Of a stretch of 64,000 nucleotides of DNA, positions 9,086-19,490 are shown one piece after another. This DNA is from Adiantum capillus-veneris. Its lineage: Eukaryota; Streptophyta; Polypodiopsida; Polypodiales; Pteridaceae. Positions within the stretch are counted from its first letter, which is position 1, and each line of letters begins with the position of its first letter. The position numbers and the translations under genes were made by a program. The DNA is taken from assembly GCA_014529385.2 (NCBI GenBank), contig CM043958.1:82207525-82271524 (forward strand), given 5' to 3'. The notes under the pieces were generated by a model. That model was given only the letters and a program-made list of their open reading frames with translations. It was not told the origin of the DNA and searched no databases.

Positions 9086-9725
9086 TATCACAAGAAGGGT
9101 ACCACGTGCCAATAGAAAAGAACAGATTGAACATACTTTTAGCACTTCAATAACAACTCAACTAAGAGAGAGAGAGACGACACGCGACACGGAGTGGCGG
9201 AATTCCACCCCAGAGAGTATTGACCCCAAACCTTGGCGCACCTTTCGGTATTTCTTTATATTGCATCAACATAGTACAAGTCGGAACTCCTCGCTCTACA
9301 CCTTCTCCAGGAAGCATGCCAGAGAATGATCCCTTAGCACATATTTAAAGGCCCTTGGCCTAGGAAAAGCAGTTTACATCATGAAAAGCCTTCAAACTCA
9401 AAAGCTTTTGGTCCAAAAGCAATGCCAAAAAGCTGCCAACATAAATCACAGAATTCCGTACAACTGCCAACGCAAAATGCAAAAATCCGTACGGCCTACC
9501 ACGTCAGCACTGTCAGTGTGATTTTCGGAACTGCCACATCATCAGCTGCAGGCCCTGCTTTATTTTAATCCTTTATGTCACTTGGGGCCCCATAGGACGG
9601 GGTCCCCATAAGTTGGTAGGACTTCTTCTTCTATTACTTGTTCTTCTTAGGGTTTATGCCCCTCGGCCGACATCTATAAGTTGGCTCCATTCTTCAGGGC
9701 TTTGACACTTCAACAGTTTGTGACA
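9086..9725 (-). repeat. G2 right LTR (5' LTR)
   Basis: A 640-bp LTR. The plus strand starts TATCACAAG (expected TGTCACAAG as in G9) and ends TTTGTGACA, so the ends form the inverted repeat TGTCACAA/TTGTGACA. It is close to G9 (55463-56116) along its whole length and to the partial left copy at 166-385. Confidence 0.9.
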
Positions 9726-10290
9726 TGTTCGCACTTCGCAGGATAAAGAGCACACTAGATATGGGGGATATCTGACAAATTTGGGGACTGCACATGGACT
9801 GGCCATCTTGAATGGCCTCCAAAATTTCCAGCGTTAAGTGGGTTCACTTGTTTTCCTCATAGACATGGGGCTAGCACAGTGGATTATGTTTTGGGTCAGC
9901 CCAGTTTCATACCCTCTATATAGGACTTTACAGTCGGGCCCAGGCCTATTGCGGTAGCAATAGATCATGCTCTCCTCACGTTTACCGTCTCATTCCAGTT
10001 CAGCACAGCTAGACTGACATAGACATCTACACATACCCGATACACTCTTACTTCGGAGACCAATTCTCTCTATATAGATGGTATCTATAGAGGCTTATGC
10101 CCAGAGGATCTGGGGAGACCTCTAGGAGAGCTCACTTATATATTGACAGAGACACTACAGGATGCAACAGCAAAGGCATACCCACACACTGAGCCTGGGC
10201 AGCGATGAAATTCTGGGAGCACACCCCAAAATAGCTGGTATGATGAGGAATGCAAAGAGACCAGAGCCCGACTTCAGAGGGAGGTACTTC
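9726..10290 (+). pseudogene. LC: LINE endonuclease C-terminus and linker
   Basis: Translation of the plus strand gives an endonuclease-like stretch: GDCTWTGHLEWPPKF, then GASTVDYVLG at about 9870, then IDHALLTFTV at about 9985, the STVDYVL...SDH pattern of LINE EN domains. It ends with NSWYDEECKETRARLQREV (about 10225-10285), a motif seen after EN in this LINE type. Stops interrupt it. It belongs to a different clade from LA/LB and continues at 14254. The junction at about 10291 leads straight into Gypsy RT sequence. Confidence 0.7.
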
Positions 10291-10540
10291 GAGTGAGAGA
10301 CCTTCTTGAAAAGAGTCTCATTCAGCATAGTACTTCACCTTACTGTTCTCTGGTTTTATTGGTACTAGAGACAGACGGACCGGACACCTTATCGTGTTAG
10401 CCGAGCCCAGAATGAAGAAATGATGAACCGAGTGAAAGACCTTCTTGAAAAGAGTCTCATTCAGCCTAGTACTTCACCTTATTGTTCTCTGGTTTTATTG
10501 GTACTAAAGAAAGACGGATCTTGGAGAATGTGCATTGACT
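10291..10540 (+). pseudogene. Gypsy RT fragment with internal tandem duplication
   Basis: Plus-strand RT sequence closely like G10: PYRVSRAQNEEMMNRVKDLL, then PSTSPYCSLVLLVLKKDG and SWRMCIDYRA. The segment VRDLLEKSLIQ...LLVL occurs twice, at 10291-10377 and 10430-10519 (139-bp period). It is cut at CIDYRA by the inverted LTR piece. Its orientation is opposite to G3, so it is a separate fragment. Confidence 0.8.
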
Positions 10541-10542
10541 AT

Positions 10543-10659
10543 AGAGCATGTGGACGCAGAGTCTGAGAGATGAGGACCCACGGAAGTTGTACTTTGCTCA
10601 AGATTTAATAAAATAAAGAAATACCGAAAGGTCTCTCAAACTCTGCGTCCACATGCTCT
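10543..10659. repeat. Inverted LTR junction (palindrome) at the left edge of G3
   Basis: 10543-10630 is G3/G10-family LTR in reverse orientation. It is followed from 10632 by the same LTR region in forward orientation. The arms 10543-10569 (AGAGCATGTGGACGCAGAGT...) and 10632-10659 (...ACTCTGCGTCCACATGCTCT) are nearly perfect inverted repeats around a loop of about 62 bp. This is a rearrangement, not a normal LTR. Confidence 0.85.
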
Positions 10660-11019
10660 GAGAAGTGAGGCCCTTGGGTTCTTTTTATTCTTATAAAGGG
10701 ATGCCAAAAGCAAAGCCCCAAAAGAAGTAAACTCAAAAGCAATGAGTTCCAAAAGCTTCTAACTCAAAAACAATGTAATCCCAAAAGAAACAGGTCAGAA
10801 AGCTGCCTCTAAAAAGGATCAACGCAAATTACAAAATTCCGTACAATCTGTCACGCCAGCAACGCAATTTACGAGCGTCCGTACAATCAACACTTTTTAT
10901 GGAATCTGCCATGTCATCAGCTTGTCAACGCACTTTGCGGACAGTCCGTACTGTTTTGCCACGTCATCATTTGTTATGTGCGTGTCCGGGCAGTTCTGCC
11001 ACGTCATCATTTTGTGACA
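10632..11019 (-). repeat. G3 left LTR, truncated (3' LTR)
   Basis: Matches 13685-14055 of the right LTR and ends ATTTTGTGACA. The next bases, TACCCCCCTCTTGAAAG, are the minus-strand polypurine tract, identical in layout to G10. The first part of the LTR is replaced by the inverted piece. Confidence 0.85.
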
Positions 11020-11990
11020 TACCCCCCTCTTGAAAGAATTGTAATCGCCCTCGATTACGCCTGCAAAACAGACAGAGGCCATAAACCAATTCAATAGACA
11101 CTGACTCTAAGTACCGACGCACTAGAAAACACACATCGAGTACTTGTACAAAGACGACAGTCACATCACATTCACATTCACATCACATAGAATCTAGGAC
11201 TGTGATTCCTAGCGACGTATTCAATTGCATCTAGATCCGCACTGGATCTCACGGATGTCGATTTAACTAATCCCATATCGCGATCATGTCCATAGATTCT
11301 GAGACCGAAATGCTGTAGTCATTTGGTCAATCATTCCACTCAAGCACCGGCGTGTGCGAGTAATCATTTCCGGGGATCCCATATCAAAGTACTTCTCTCA
11401 TAAAGTCATTCAGTAGAATACTGTCAGCACATCAGTACCCCTGAAACCCAAAGGGAAATCAGTGACTCTATTCCATCTAGGTAATCTGTGACAAAGGAGC
11501 GGAGTAACTCCCCTCTTGTGTAGTCCCTCCTGCACCCGATTCAACCCGTTGATCTGTGTAAACTCTTGGAATAGCCACAGCTACACCAAAAGCGTCGAGG
11601 TAAAGTTCCAAATCTAAGGACTATCTACTCGGTCCTCCTCCTCCATCCATTTTGCATTCAATGCCGGATGGTTCTTAACTAAGAACCACCGTTCACTTTA
11701 CCTTTCTCTTTCCTATCTTGGAAAGCCAATATCTGTTCCGGAAAGAGTATCCTCTCGCTCTCTTTCATTTTAGGTTCATCCGGGAGATAGCACTGCTCCA
11801 AAGCCATCATCATCTCATTCATAATCGTGTTATATGATTACAAATAACAGGTTCTTCCATACAACATTGGTTTCATTCAAAATCTTCTTCCAAAAAGTCT
11901 TATTTCATAAATTCATACAACAAAATAATGCTAATTCATCCATAATGTTCTATCTAAAATCTGTTCTGGAACGAGTATCTCCTCGTCACG
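11020..11990 (-). pseudogene. G3 3' region: integrase C-terminus remnant
   Basis: After the polypurine tract come about 500 bp of non-coding sequence matching G10 57700-58200. Then 11560-11770 matches the chromodomain-like end of the G10 integrase (G10 58255-58450, VKFKNYPALDAKWMEEEDL in that copy). No useful frame remains here. Confidence 0.65.
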
Positions 11991-13455
11991 CTGTATTCCT
12001 ATTCTGTCAGTCATCCTTATTCTTGTGCCTTGTTGGGGCACTGTGCAAGGATATGCCCTTGTTGTTCACATTCAAAACACTTTCTTGCTTTGAAATATTC
12101 ATCTTTCTGGTCTTCTGTCAGTCAAAATCGTGTATCTCTTCGCTCTTCTGTCAATCGAGCTCGTATATCTGTCTGCCGTCTGTTTCTGTTCTGACTTGTC
12201 GAAGGTACATATGGTGGGTAGGTCAAGTTACCCGAATGCATAGCGAATCTCCGCTTAGCATGTCCCATCAATTGTTGAATGGACTTTGACTTCTTCTCAA
12301 GACAGTAGTCTCGAGTTTCTTTGGGAAGTCCACAACAAAACCGCTCAATCTACTCCTTAAAACTGATCTTCTTGAAAGAAGAGGTCGGAAAGAAAGTATC
12401 CAAAAATCTTTCACAGTAATCATCCAAAGTATCACCCCTCATCATCCGAAGGTGGTTCCAATTGATTCTCACATCTCGTTCGTACTTCTTGAGTGAGCCA
12501 TAAAGAAATAAAAATTTTCTTGAATTTTAGTCACTCTGTCGGTGCTTCTTTTCTTAATAAAAAAGGTTGGACCGCCATGTCCGAGCATTGCCTTTCAAAA
12601 AGGATAATCTTTGAGTGCTTTGTATAGGGGCCTCCAGAAAATGCTATATCAAACTGTTGGATAAAGGCTAAAGCCTTAGGAGCATCTCGAAAACGTGAAA
12701 AGGTTTCAAACTTTACTGCATGTCCACGCTCTTTGAATTCCTTAGCCTTCTTGCCCTTGTCGTCAAGAAAATCATATTGATTGGCTCTGTAAAAGTGCTT
12801 TCTTTTTTTAAATAAAACATATAGTCCGCTCGTCGTTTCTAGCCCTTTCTGCCCTCATCACTCGAGTCAGAAAAGGATGAACTATCCGAGCTGTCACAAG
12901 AAGATGAGGACGAACTAGACAATGCTTCGAAGCGTACACGCTTCTTCTGTTTTCTTGCTTTCTCAAAAGAGGTTTTTTGGCCCAAGTAACCAGTGAAGTC
13001 AATTTCCTTGTTACGTTTCTTCAGTTGCTTCTCATTTGACCCAAATAGTTGGTTGACTTGTTTTTCGACAATGTCCTCGACTTCATCTTCAGTAAACATC
13101 ATTTGGAGTAGGAGGTTTCTTGATTGCCGGTTTTATTGGTGATTCAATGGGTTTTTGCCAATGAGTATGCACTTCATCCATCGGGTGCCGGATAAAAAAT
13201 TTGGCATACTGTGGATCCTTGGCAAACTGGAGTATTTGCTTTGCGCACTCATCAACCTGTTGTTGACGTTGCATCTCCATGAGTTGATACTACGTAGGCC
13301 GAGGTGGCCCGTACTCGTTGTCTGCTAATCCACTTGAATTTTTTGTACCGCCTCCCGTTTTCGAGGTGGCAGGGGGAGGTGTCTGATTCTTGCCTGAATC
13401 CATGTATGTCGCGAGAAGAAGGATCGGATTTCCCGGTAGAAGAGAAATCGGCCAT
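11990..13455 (-). pseudogene. G3 Gag remnant
   Basis: Short frames at 13252-13455, 13089-13280 and 12839-13102 correspond one by one to the G10 Gag N-terminus: start MADFSSTGKSDPSS, then QILQFAKDPQYAKFFI, then an acidic VEDIVEKQVNQLF and a Ser-rich run. The core (DFLDDKGKKAKEF.., WRPNLF) and knuckle (about 12040-12100) are recognisable only by alignment to G10. There are many frameshifts. Confidence 0.75.
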
Positions 13456-13467
13456 GCTCTGATACCA
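13456..13467 (-). other. G3 primer binding site
   Basis: The minus strand reads TGGTATCAGAGC, the exact plant tRNA-iMet primer site, one base inside the LTR end. Confidence 0.95.
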
Positions 13468-13468
13468 C

Positions 13469-14055
13469 TGTCACAAACTTGGGCACCCCAAGTCAGAAAT
13501 CTGGCACGACACATGAAAGAATCACTTCAAATACTTCAAAAGTTTATCTCAATTTCACAATTGAGTTGACACGGTCTGGCGTAGTTCCATGCCCAGAGGT
13601 ATTGGCCCAAAAGATTGGGGCCCCTTTCGGTATTTATTTTTATATTAATACCTGATCAAAGTTACAACTTCCTGCGAGTCCTTTGCTCTCAGACTCTGCG
13701 TCCGGATGCTCGGAGAAGTGAGGCCCTTGGGCTCTTTTAATTCTTACGAAGAGATGCCAAAAGTAGAGCCCCAAAAGCAGTAAACTCAAAAGCAATGAGT
13801 TTTAAAAGCTTCTAACTCAAAAACAATGTAGTAAAAAATCTACCTCTAAAAATTATCAGCGCAAATTACGGAATTCCGTACAATTTGCCACGCCAATAGG
13901 CAATTTACGAGTGTCCGTACAATTAACGTTTTTTTACGGAATCTACCACGTCATCATCTTGTCAGCACACTTTGTAGGCAGTCCATACTGTTTTGCCACG
14001 TCACCATCTGATATGTGCATGTCCAGGCAGTTCTACCACGTCATCATTTTGTGAC
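13469..14055 (-). repeat. G3 right LTR (5' LTR)
   Basis: 587 bp with ends TGTCACAAAC and TTTTGTGACA. It shares the block AGACTCTGCGTCC..ATGCTC and the AAAAGCAGAGCCCCAAAAG-type stretch with G10 LTRs, but lacks their telo-box cluster. Confidence 0.9.
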
Positions 14056-14056
14056 A

Positions 14057-14253
14057 TACACAATAGAGATTCACTTAAAATAATCACAATTACTGAGTCA
14101 ACACGGCTCAGCATAGTTCCGTGCCAAGAGAGATTGGCCCCAAAGATTGGCGTCGCTTTTGGTATTTCTTTTTATATTAATCTTTGAGCAAAGTACAACT
14201 CCCGCGGGTGCTCACTCTCAGACTCTGCGTCCAGATGCTATGAGAAGTGAGGC
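14057..14253 (-). repeat. Partial LTR of the G3 family next to the G3 right LTR
   Basis: Matches about 13515-13735 of the neighbouring LTR (CAACACGGCTCAGCATAGTT, GGTATTTCTTTTTATATTAA, AGACTCTGCGTCCAGATGCT) and stops abruptly at GAAGTGAGGC, where LINE coding sequence begins. It is either a tandem LTR remnant or a trace of unequal recombination. Confidence 0.8.
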
Positions 14254-15640
14254 AAAGCCTTCGATACAGTGCCTAGAGCTAGATTGATGCGTAGACTGCA
14301 AGAGATGGAGATGTATGGAGAGGCCTCTGGTCTCTATGATTTCTCAGATGATTTGGGCTAAGGCCTCAGTGCCACATGAGATTATTCGAGCAGAGCTAGC
14401 TGCCCCCCCTCTCGTAGTTGAGGCCCTTACTAGATCAGTTTCTTTCAGGCATAATCTAGGGGACCTTCCTAGAGACAGATATGCTCAGCTAGCCCTTGAG
14501 TCATCCCTACAGCTGGAGCTACAAGGGAAAACAACATGTAGATGACTTCGTGGTTTCAGTCACATAGCTTCAGCATGAATAGACTGCCTCCATTCCAGTA
14601 CTCCTTGGATGCACCCTCCCTTTCTCTCACACGGACAGAGACCACTAGACTTACACGTCAGGATTTGATTCAAATAGATACCAGAAGCACATGGATACAG
14701 TCGGTACAAGAGTTGGACACGAAGATGGATTTCTATAGAGAGAATCTCCTCCAACTAACAGAGGATGGATATGTGATCAGACCGGCCTATATGGACACTC
14801 ATTTATCCTATGGGATTCGATGTGCTATTGGTCAGATGCGCACATCATTGCATCAGCTAGAGATTGAGACAGGCAGAGTACTAGGAGAAGCTAGGATGTG
14901 CCACTTGTGTCATATAGAACTAAAGATAAGAGTTACATCACATTTGTAATTGTCCAGTATACTATGAATATGACGCCGCTTTCACTGTCTATTCAAAGAG
15001 GGCTTTAGACCATTGGCTAGAATTAGGAGATATCAAGATCAAAGATGTCTCGGGTTGTTTTTTTGCTAGAGCTGCGTAGACACAAGGAGAGTCTCTTGAG
15101 GAGACCAGGTAGTGGGATACATTCACAGAGAGAGATCACTGACTTCTTTAGAGCAGGGACTCAACAGCTGGATGAGCATGCTTCAAAACAGACTTCAGAG
15201 CCCACTACTACCAGAGGTATATTAGCGGACAGAGCCACTAAGCTTGGGAGAGCTAGGCGCCCACGTCTACGGGGGCGACCAAGACATCGATAAAGGCTCC
15301 ACCAGAGAATCAGGACTATTCTAGCACGACATGGGAGACGCGCAGTATGACTATTTATAGAGGCGGACATTGACGAAGCTCTTCAGCGACCGATGTAATA
15401 CTTTCTCGGACAACGCCCGATGTCGGGCATCCTCGCGCGTGGAAGATGATGAGATGATGATTTTCAGTTTGATTTTTTAGTCTTTTAGTTTTAGTCTTTC
15501 ACTTTACTTCATTTCATTTTATTTTTGTACCTAGACATTGGACTAGGTCCACAAGGATTGTATCAGTTTGGTCTCATAGGTCATTTTGGCCTTTTGAAGA
15601 CGTTTAATATAACATTTCATTTCATTTCATTTCCCTCTTA
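14254..15640 (+). pseudogene. LC: LINE RT end, C-terminal domain and 3' UTR
   Basis: Begins with KAFDTVPRARLMRRLQEM, the RT block that precedes the catalytic Asp pair in LINEs. It then jumps to the C-terminal part: IIRAELAAPPLVVEALTRS, TRQDLIQIDTRSTW and an apparent zinc site ARMCHLC...CPVYYEYDAAF near 14890-14990. From about 15300 it is non-coding, ending with a run of TTCATTTCA repeats at 15618-15637 that may serve as the 3' tail. It is the continuation of 9726-10290; the RT front half is missing. Confidence 0.75.
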
Positions 15641-15945
15641 ATAACAGGTCTTGAGTTCAACTCTCCTCGTCGGATAGATCTTTAAGGTCTCTTGGGTAGT
15701 TTCCTACGACATTAAAATACTCTTCTTCCTCTCTCTCTCTCTCTTTCCTCATCACACTTACACAAGTGTTAAAACCCACAAAGTTTTTGTTAAAGACAAA
15801 AAGACGTACTTTAACGTATTGTACTTTGAGAAAAGCCAAAATACTATTTACTACGGTATTTTATCGTATTGTCTCATATTGTACTTTTTGTACTTGTCAA
15901 CTATGCTTGGTCAGATAGGAGAGCAATACATATCCTATTGCACTA
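15641..15945. other. Unassigned stretch
   Basis: No coding motif is visible. It contains a short CT run (15735-15750) and several TACGGTATTTTATCGTATTG-like partial palindromes at about 15840-15890. It lies between two LINE 3' ends. Confidence 0.4.
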
Positions 15946-16612
15946 CTTATTAAAGATCCAAGGACAATTCTATTCTCTGTAAAGAGGGGTTTGGACCACT
16001 TTCTCACATCATGGACTACATAATCCAGAGATTCTTGGGGCTCTTTCTTCTAGAGATACGCCAATTCAAAAAGACAATCTTGAGGTGTAGAAAGTTGACA
16101 CACAAAGCGCTAGCCCAGAGAGAGCTTAGGGATTTCTTCACTAGCACCACTCAATAAGTACCATATAACCCCCTCAATAGGGTATATTGCTTGATCGAGC
16201 AGTCCAGCTTCGTCGTTTGAGACACACCCAAAGCCCTGAAGATCTATGTATAGGTGGTGCGCACAGCTAAGGATATAGGGTATGATCGCTCAAGACCGGG
16301 TCTCCCTGGTTTTGCACCATGGAGGAGATTGATGCTATGCTGAAATAGCCTATGCGAGATTTTATGGATGACTCGTCACTTTTGTCCACATATTAGTGTG
16401 TCCTCCTCATTACCATACCTCCATTCTACAATTTGTAATGTGAGTTTGTATCATATTTACCTACCAGCTTCACTACCTTTCCTTTTCAGAATAATCTTAG
16501 GATCTAGGATGTTTCCTTTTGTGATTTATCTTAAATGATTGTAATTTTCAGTCTCATACGTTATTTTTCCTCTTGAAGACATTAATATAACATTTCATTT
16601 CATTTAATTTCT
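15946..16612 (+). mobile_element. LD: 5'-truncated LINE 3' end, LC family
   Basis: Shares with LC the coding scrap SVKRGLDHFLTS (LC: YSKRALDHWLEL) and the 3' UTR: TCAGTCTCATACGTTATTTT, CTTTTGAAGAC and ATATAACATTTCATTTCATTT at 16585-16612. It is a typical 5'-truncated LINE copy. The tail repeat TTCATTTCA again marks the end. Confidence 0.75.
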
Positions 16613-17561
16613 AACAATGTAATTGAAGCAAGGGTGCCGACACTTGTTACTCCGGAACATGTTACATTGACCGATACTCCGCTTATTCATCCCCCTTGTG
16701 CACCTGATCATATGTTTCTTTGTTTGGCTGCATGCCAAGAAAAAACTTCCCCTATTCCAAAGCCGCTTGATGAAGCCTTGGTGCTTTACCTCTTCAGATT
16801 CAAGGATTTTCTGGATCAATAAACTTCCTCATCATCAAGTTACCGGCTTCTGATTTTCTACTTGGCATGCCTTGGTTTTACACAACTAGAGCTATTTTTT
16901 GGATGCACAAAACGAAAGGATTTCTTTATCTCATCGTGGAAAGAAACTTACCTTGGATGCTAAGCTAAAAGATGATTCTTTCTCAGCGTCTTAACCACTC
17001 CTTCAACATTATTTTTCCAGTTGTTATCTTGCAACTCAATTGTTATCCATCACATTTCTTTTCTCTAATAAAATTTTGATTTCTAACTTCTCTTTGTAAC
17101 CATGTAGGGAATATAACCGAATGAATCTTCTTGCTCAGAAACAACATTCTTGCAACTTTTATCATGCAACCCAATGTTATCTCACACTCTTTTTCTTTAA
17201 GGAATCATGCTCTCTCCCTTCTCTCTCTCAACTTGCGTGCTATATTCTAATCTCTGACTTCTCTTCTTCTTTTCTCTCTCTCATCGTGCGTGGTGTGCTT
17301 CTCTAAGGAATTTTCATCTCTCACCGTGCGTGGTGTGCTTCTCTAAATGACTTCTGCTCTCTACCTTCTCTTTCTCCACGTGCGTGCTATGTATTGACTT
17401 CTAACTTCTCTTTCTCACTGTGCGCGGTGTCGATTTGCACAACTAAAGATGACTGCAAGTTTTAGTGATTACTGCATATCAACTGGGAATGACTGCAAGT
17501 TTCCAGAACGATATAACTCTGTTTATAATAGTTGAGGTCAATTGTTTATAAGTCGGGGGGA
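16613..17561 (+). pseudogene. G4 internal remnant ending in a polypurine tract
   Basis: At 16848-16910 the plus strand encodes DFLLGMPWFYTTRAIFW, the motif at the end of a Gypsy protease. After that there is no pol. A repeat CTCTC..CGTGCGTGGTGTGCTTCTCT is present in about four degenerate copies at 17215-17430. The polypurine tract GTCGGGGGGA at 17552-17561 directly precedes the LTR, which gives a plus-strand element whose body is almost fully deleted. Confidence 0.65.
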
Positions 17562-18613
17562 TGTTGTAAAATTAGGGTTTCTTCTGTAACCCACTTTTCT
17601 TATGCAAAGTAAAGATAGAAGTGCAAGCACACAAAGGAAGATGGCTCCAAGACCTTGAGAGACTGATGTGTCTCAAGGAGAACATGCATTGCATGATTAT
17701 CTGTATTTTTGTTTGTGAATGCATCTGGGGACGCCTGGACATGTCTGTTAGTGAGCATGCTGAATTGTATGTTGTTTGCAGGTTGAAACCAACACTTGGT
17801 GTGTTGAGAGGTCTTAGGAAAGATGAACAATGATCTCTCTACCTGTACATCAGGATCCAATGATTGACATGGATTTGGAACCCTTATGCAGAGAACTTCC
17901 ATCTGATACCCAAATGTGGGGTGGTTACAGTCTCTCTCTAGAAAAGTGTCATGAACACACTCTCTAGAACTGGAAAATGATGATTATTCTCTCTCTAGAT
18001 CCAAAAGCAAGAGTACAACCTCTTTCTAGCTTTTCACCATCAGAAAGCTTATATGAGTTGTTTTAAAAGCAAAACCCTAAAACTTAAAGTTAAAAAGTAT
18101 GTGGACAGAACATCCAACAAAGAATATTGCGCTGACACAACTCCCTAGCAGAAGAGATTGAATAGGTACAAGAAGACAAAGACAGTGAGAGAACTACAAA
18201 TTCACATCCTGGAGGTCAAGGCAAAGAAAGTGTTGTGCAGAAGTTACAGGGAAACGGAGAGTTAGCCATTGTGCGTGAAGTGTTCTGAGCAAATTGAAGT
18301 CTTATTGGAATTCAGAGGGACAAAGAGTGTCATTGGTCTGTTATACAGGAGAGAGAGAACACAGATCGTTGATGTTCTCTTTGTAGAGAATTGATCTGAG
18401 ATACAGGAGTAGACGAGAAGTGTTGATACCTTGTCTACATTTGTGTGCTTGTGTAGAATTCCCTGAATAAAGATACTTTGAAAAGGGGGGACTGGCCCAT
18501 CTTCCAGACCCACTGCTACGTCGACTCTATTTCTCTCACTCACTCTCTCTTTATTTCAGTATATTTCACTTGTGGTGTGTAAATAAAGACAGCACGACTC
18601 CAAGTTTGTGACA
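17562..18613 (+). repeat. G4 LTR (3' LTR)
   Basis: 1,052 bp starting TGTTGTAAAATTAGGG and ending GTTTGTGACA. Near the end, AATAAAGATACTTTG and a G6 run followed by CCCATCTTCC resemble the same region of the G8 LTR (GGGGGGGGACC, CCCATCTTCTGG), so the two families are related. The sequence after it is G5 integrase, meaning G4 was inserted into G5. Its 5' end is lost, so no TSD can be shown. Confidence 0.75.
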
Positions 18614-18781
18614 CACTCTTGACTCAATCGGTCAACCAACTGCCTAATGCCAATGCTGAGAGTCGAACCTTGGACGAGGTGACTGAGAGTGTTAAGCTTC
18701 GGCTTCGTAAGGCTCAGAAATCTTATCCTCAACAGGCTAACAAGCATTGTATGGATTTCACTATCAAAAAGGGGGATTAGG
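18614..18781 (+). pseudogene. G5 integrase C-terminal piece, left half
   Basis: The plus strand reads SRTLDEVTESVKLRLRKAQ then SYPQQANKHCMDFTIKKGD, the linker before the GD-x-V motif at the C-terminus of Gypsy integrases. It is cut at KKGD by the 5' end of LINE LA and resumes at 54148 (KGDWVYL). 18769-18781 is the left TSD of LA. Confidence 0.8.
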
Positions 18782-19490
18782 GACGCGCTCGCTGAAGCTG
18801 CCTGCACCTGTGTACTTCGCCCTCGCCATCTCCCCTATCATCCTCGCGCCAGTCCCCCCACACCCCCCCCCGCCCCCGCGTCAGCCCCTCCTCCCTCCTC
18901 CTCTTCACTTCGCCCCTTCTCCCTCACCCTCGCCCGCCCGCCCTTCGGAGATTTTTCACGCTTCACCGACTCGCCCCTCCCTTCTACCACTCTCGGCCTT
19001 CTTCACCAGCATTGGCCTCGCACTTGACGACGTCCGCCCCGCCCCCCTCTATTGCAGCTTCAGACTCTGATGGGGGTTCCTCCCACCCCGCCAGAGGGAC
19101 TCACTTGCAGCCCCGTTGCCCACTCCCGAGGACCCCCCAATCAGGCTTTCTCTCTCACTGGAAGAGGAAGCGAGCCTCATTGCAGAGGTCGAGCACCTTC
19201 AGGTGCACTCCACCATCTTCCGGATTGTCGGCACCCATCCCAATAGAGGGAACCTCAGAGATCTTCTTCAGGTCCGCCTTCTTGCCGATGTGGGCAAGAT
19301 CCTGGACATACAGCTCCTGGGCCGCGGCCACTATCAGATTGAGTTCAATACAGCCTAGAGCGCGGTCCAGGTCATTGCGATGAGGCCCCTAGACATTCGA
19401 GGGGCTCGCGCGTTCTTCAATCATTGGCAGCATGGCTTTAATCCAGCCGAGGCTGCAGAGCGGGGAGAGCGTCTATTCCACATCTCAGTA
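18782..19490 (+). pseudogene. LA 5' UTR and N-terminal part of ORF1
   Basis: 18782-19050 is a C-rich 5' UTR (long CCCCC/GCCC runs). In the frame of 19116 the ORF1 protein begins: DPPIRLSLSLEEEASLIAEV, IFRIVGTHPNRGNLRDLL, GKILDIQLLGRGHYQIEF, then IRGARAFFNHWQHGF. This matches LB ORF1 and looks like the DUF4283 RNA-binding-type domain of plant L1 ORF1. There is an in-frame TAG at about 19356. It stops at HISV, where G6 is inserted; the next codons (CFFRLRREYL) are at 41193. Confidence 0.8.

Larger units (their letters stand above)
166..9725 (-). mobile_element. G2: Ty3/Gypsy element with gag and protease only, interrupted by G1
   Basis: Minus-strand LTR retrotransposon. The right LTR (9086-9725) is complete and the left LTR (166-385) is partial. 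A tRNA-iMet-type primer site lies inside the right LTR. The internal region is 386-467 plus 6375-9085, separated by the G1 insertion. Only Gag and protease remnants are visible. I saw no RT, RNase H or integrase motif in the roughly 890 bp between the protease and the left part, so G2 is a pol-less derivative. A second copy of the same LTR with the same adjoining internal sequence is G9. The right flank is LINE LC. No TSD can be tested because the left end is degraded. Confidence 0.8.
10632..14055 (-). mobile_element. G3: degraded, internally deleted Gypsy element of the G10 family
   Basis: A minus-strand element with a truncated left LTR (10632-11019), a full right LTR (13469-14055) and a perfect tRNA-iMet primer site. 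The interior keeps Gag at the right, the zinc-knuckle region and the integrase C-terminus at the left. The protease, RT, RNase H and integrase core are missing between about 11800 and 11990. Internal sequences match G10 at 58120-58450 and 61500-63130. It sits inside LINE LC sequence. Confidence 0.85.

Noticed and set aside
11834-12289. 151-codon plus-strand frame with hydrophobic stretches, suggesting a membrane protein
   Set aside because: It lies antisense to the degraded Gag knuckle region of G3; the hydrophobicity is an artefact of the T-rich strand.
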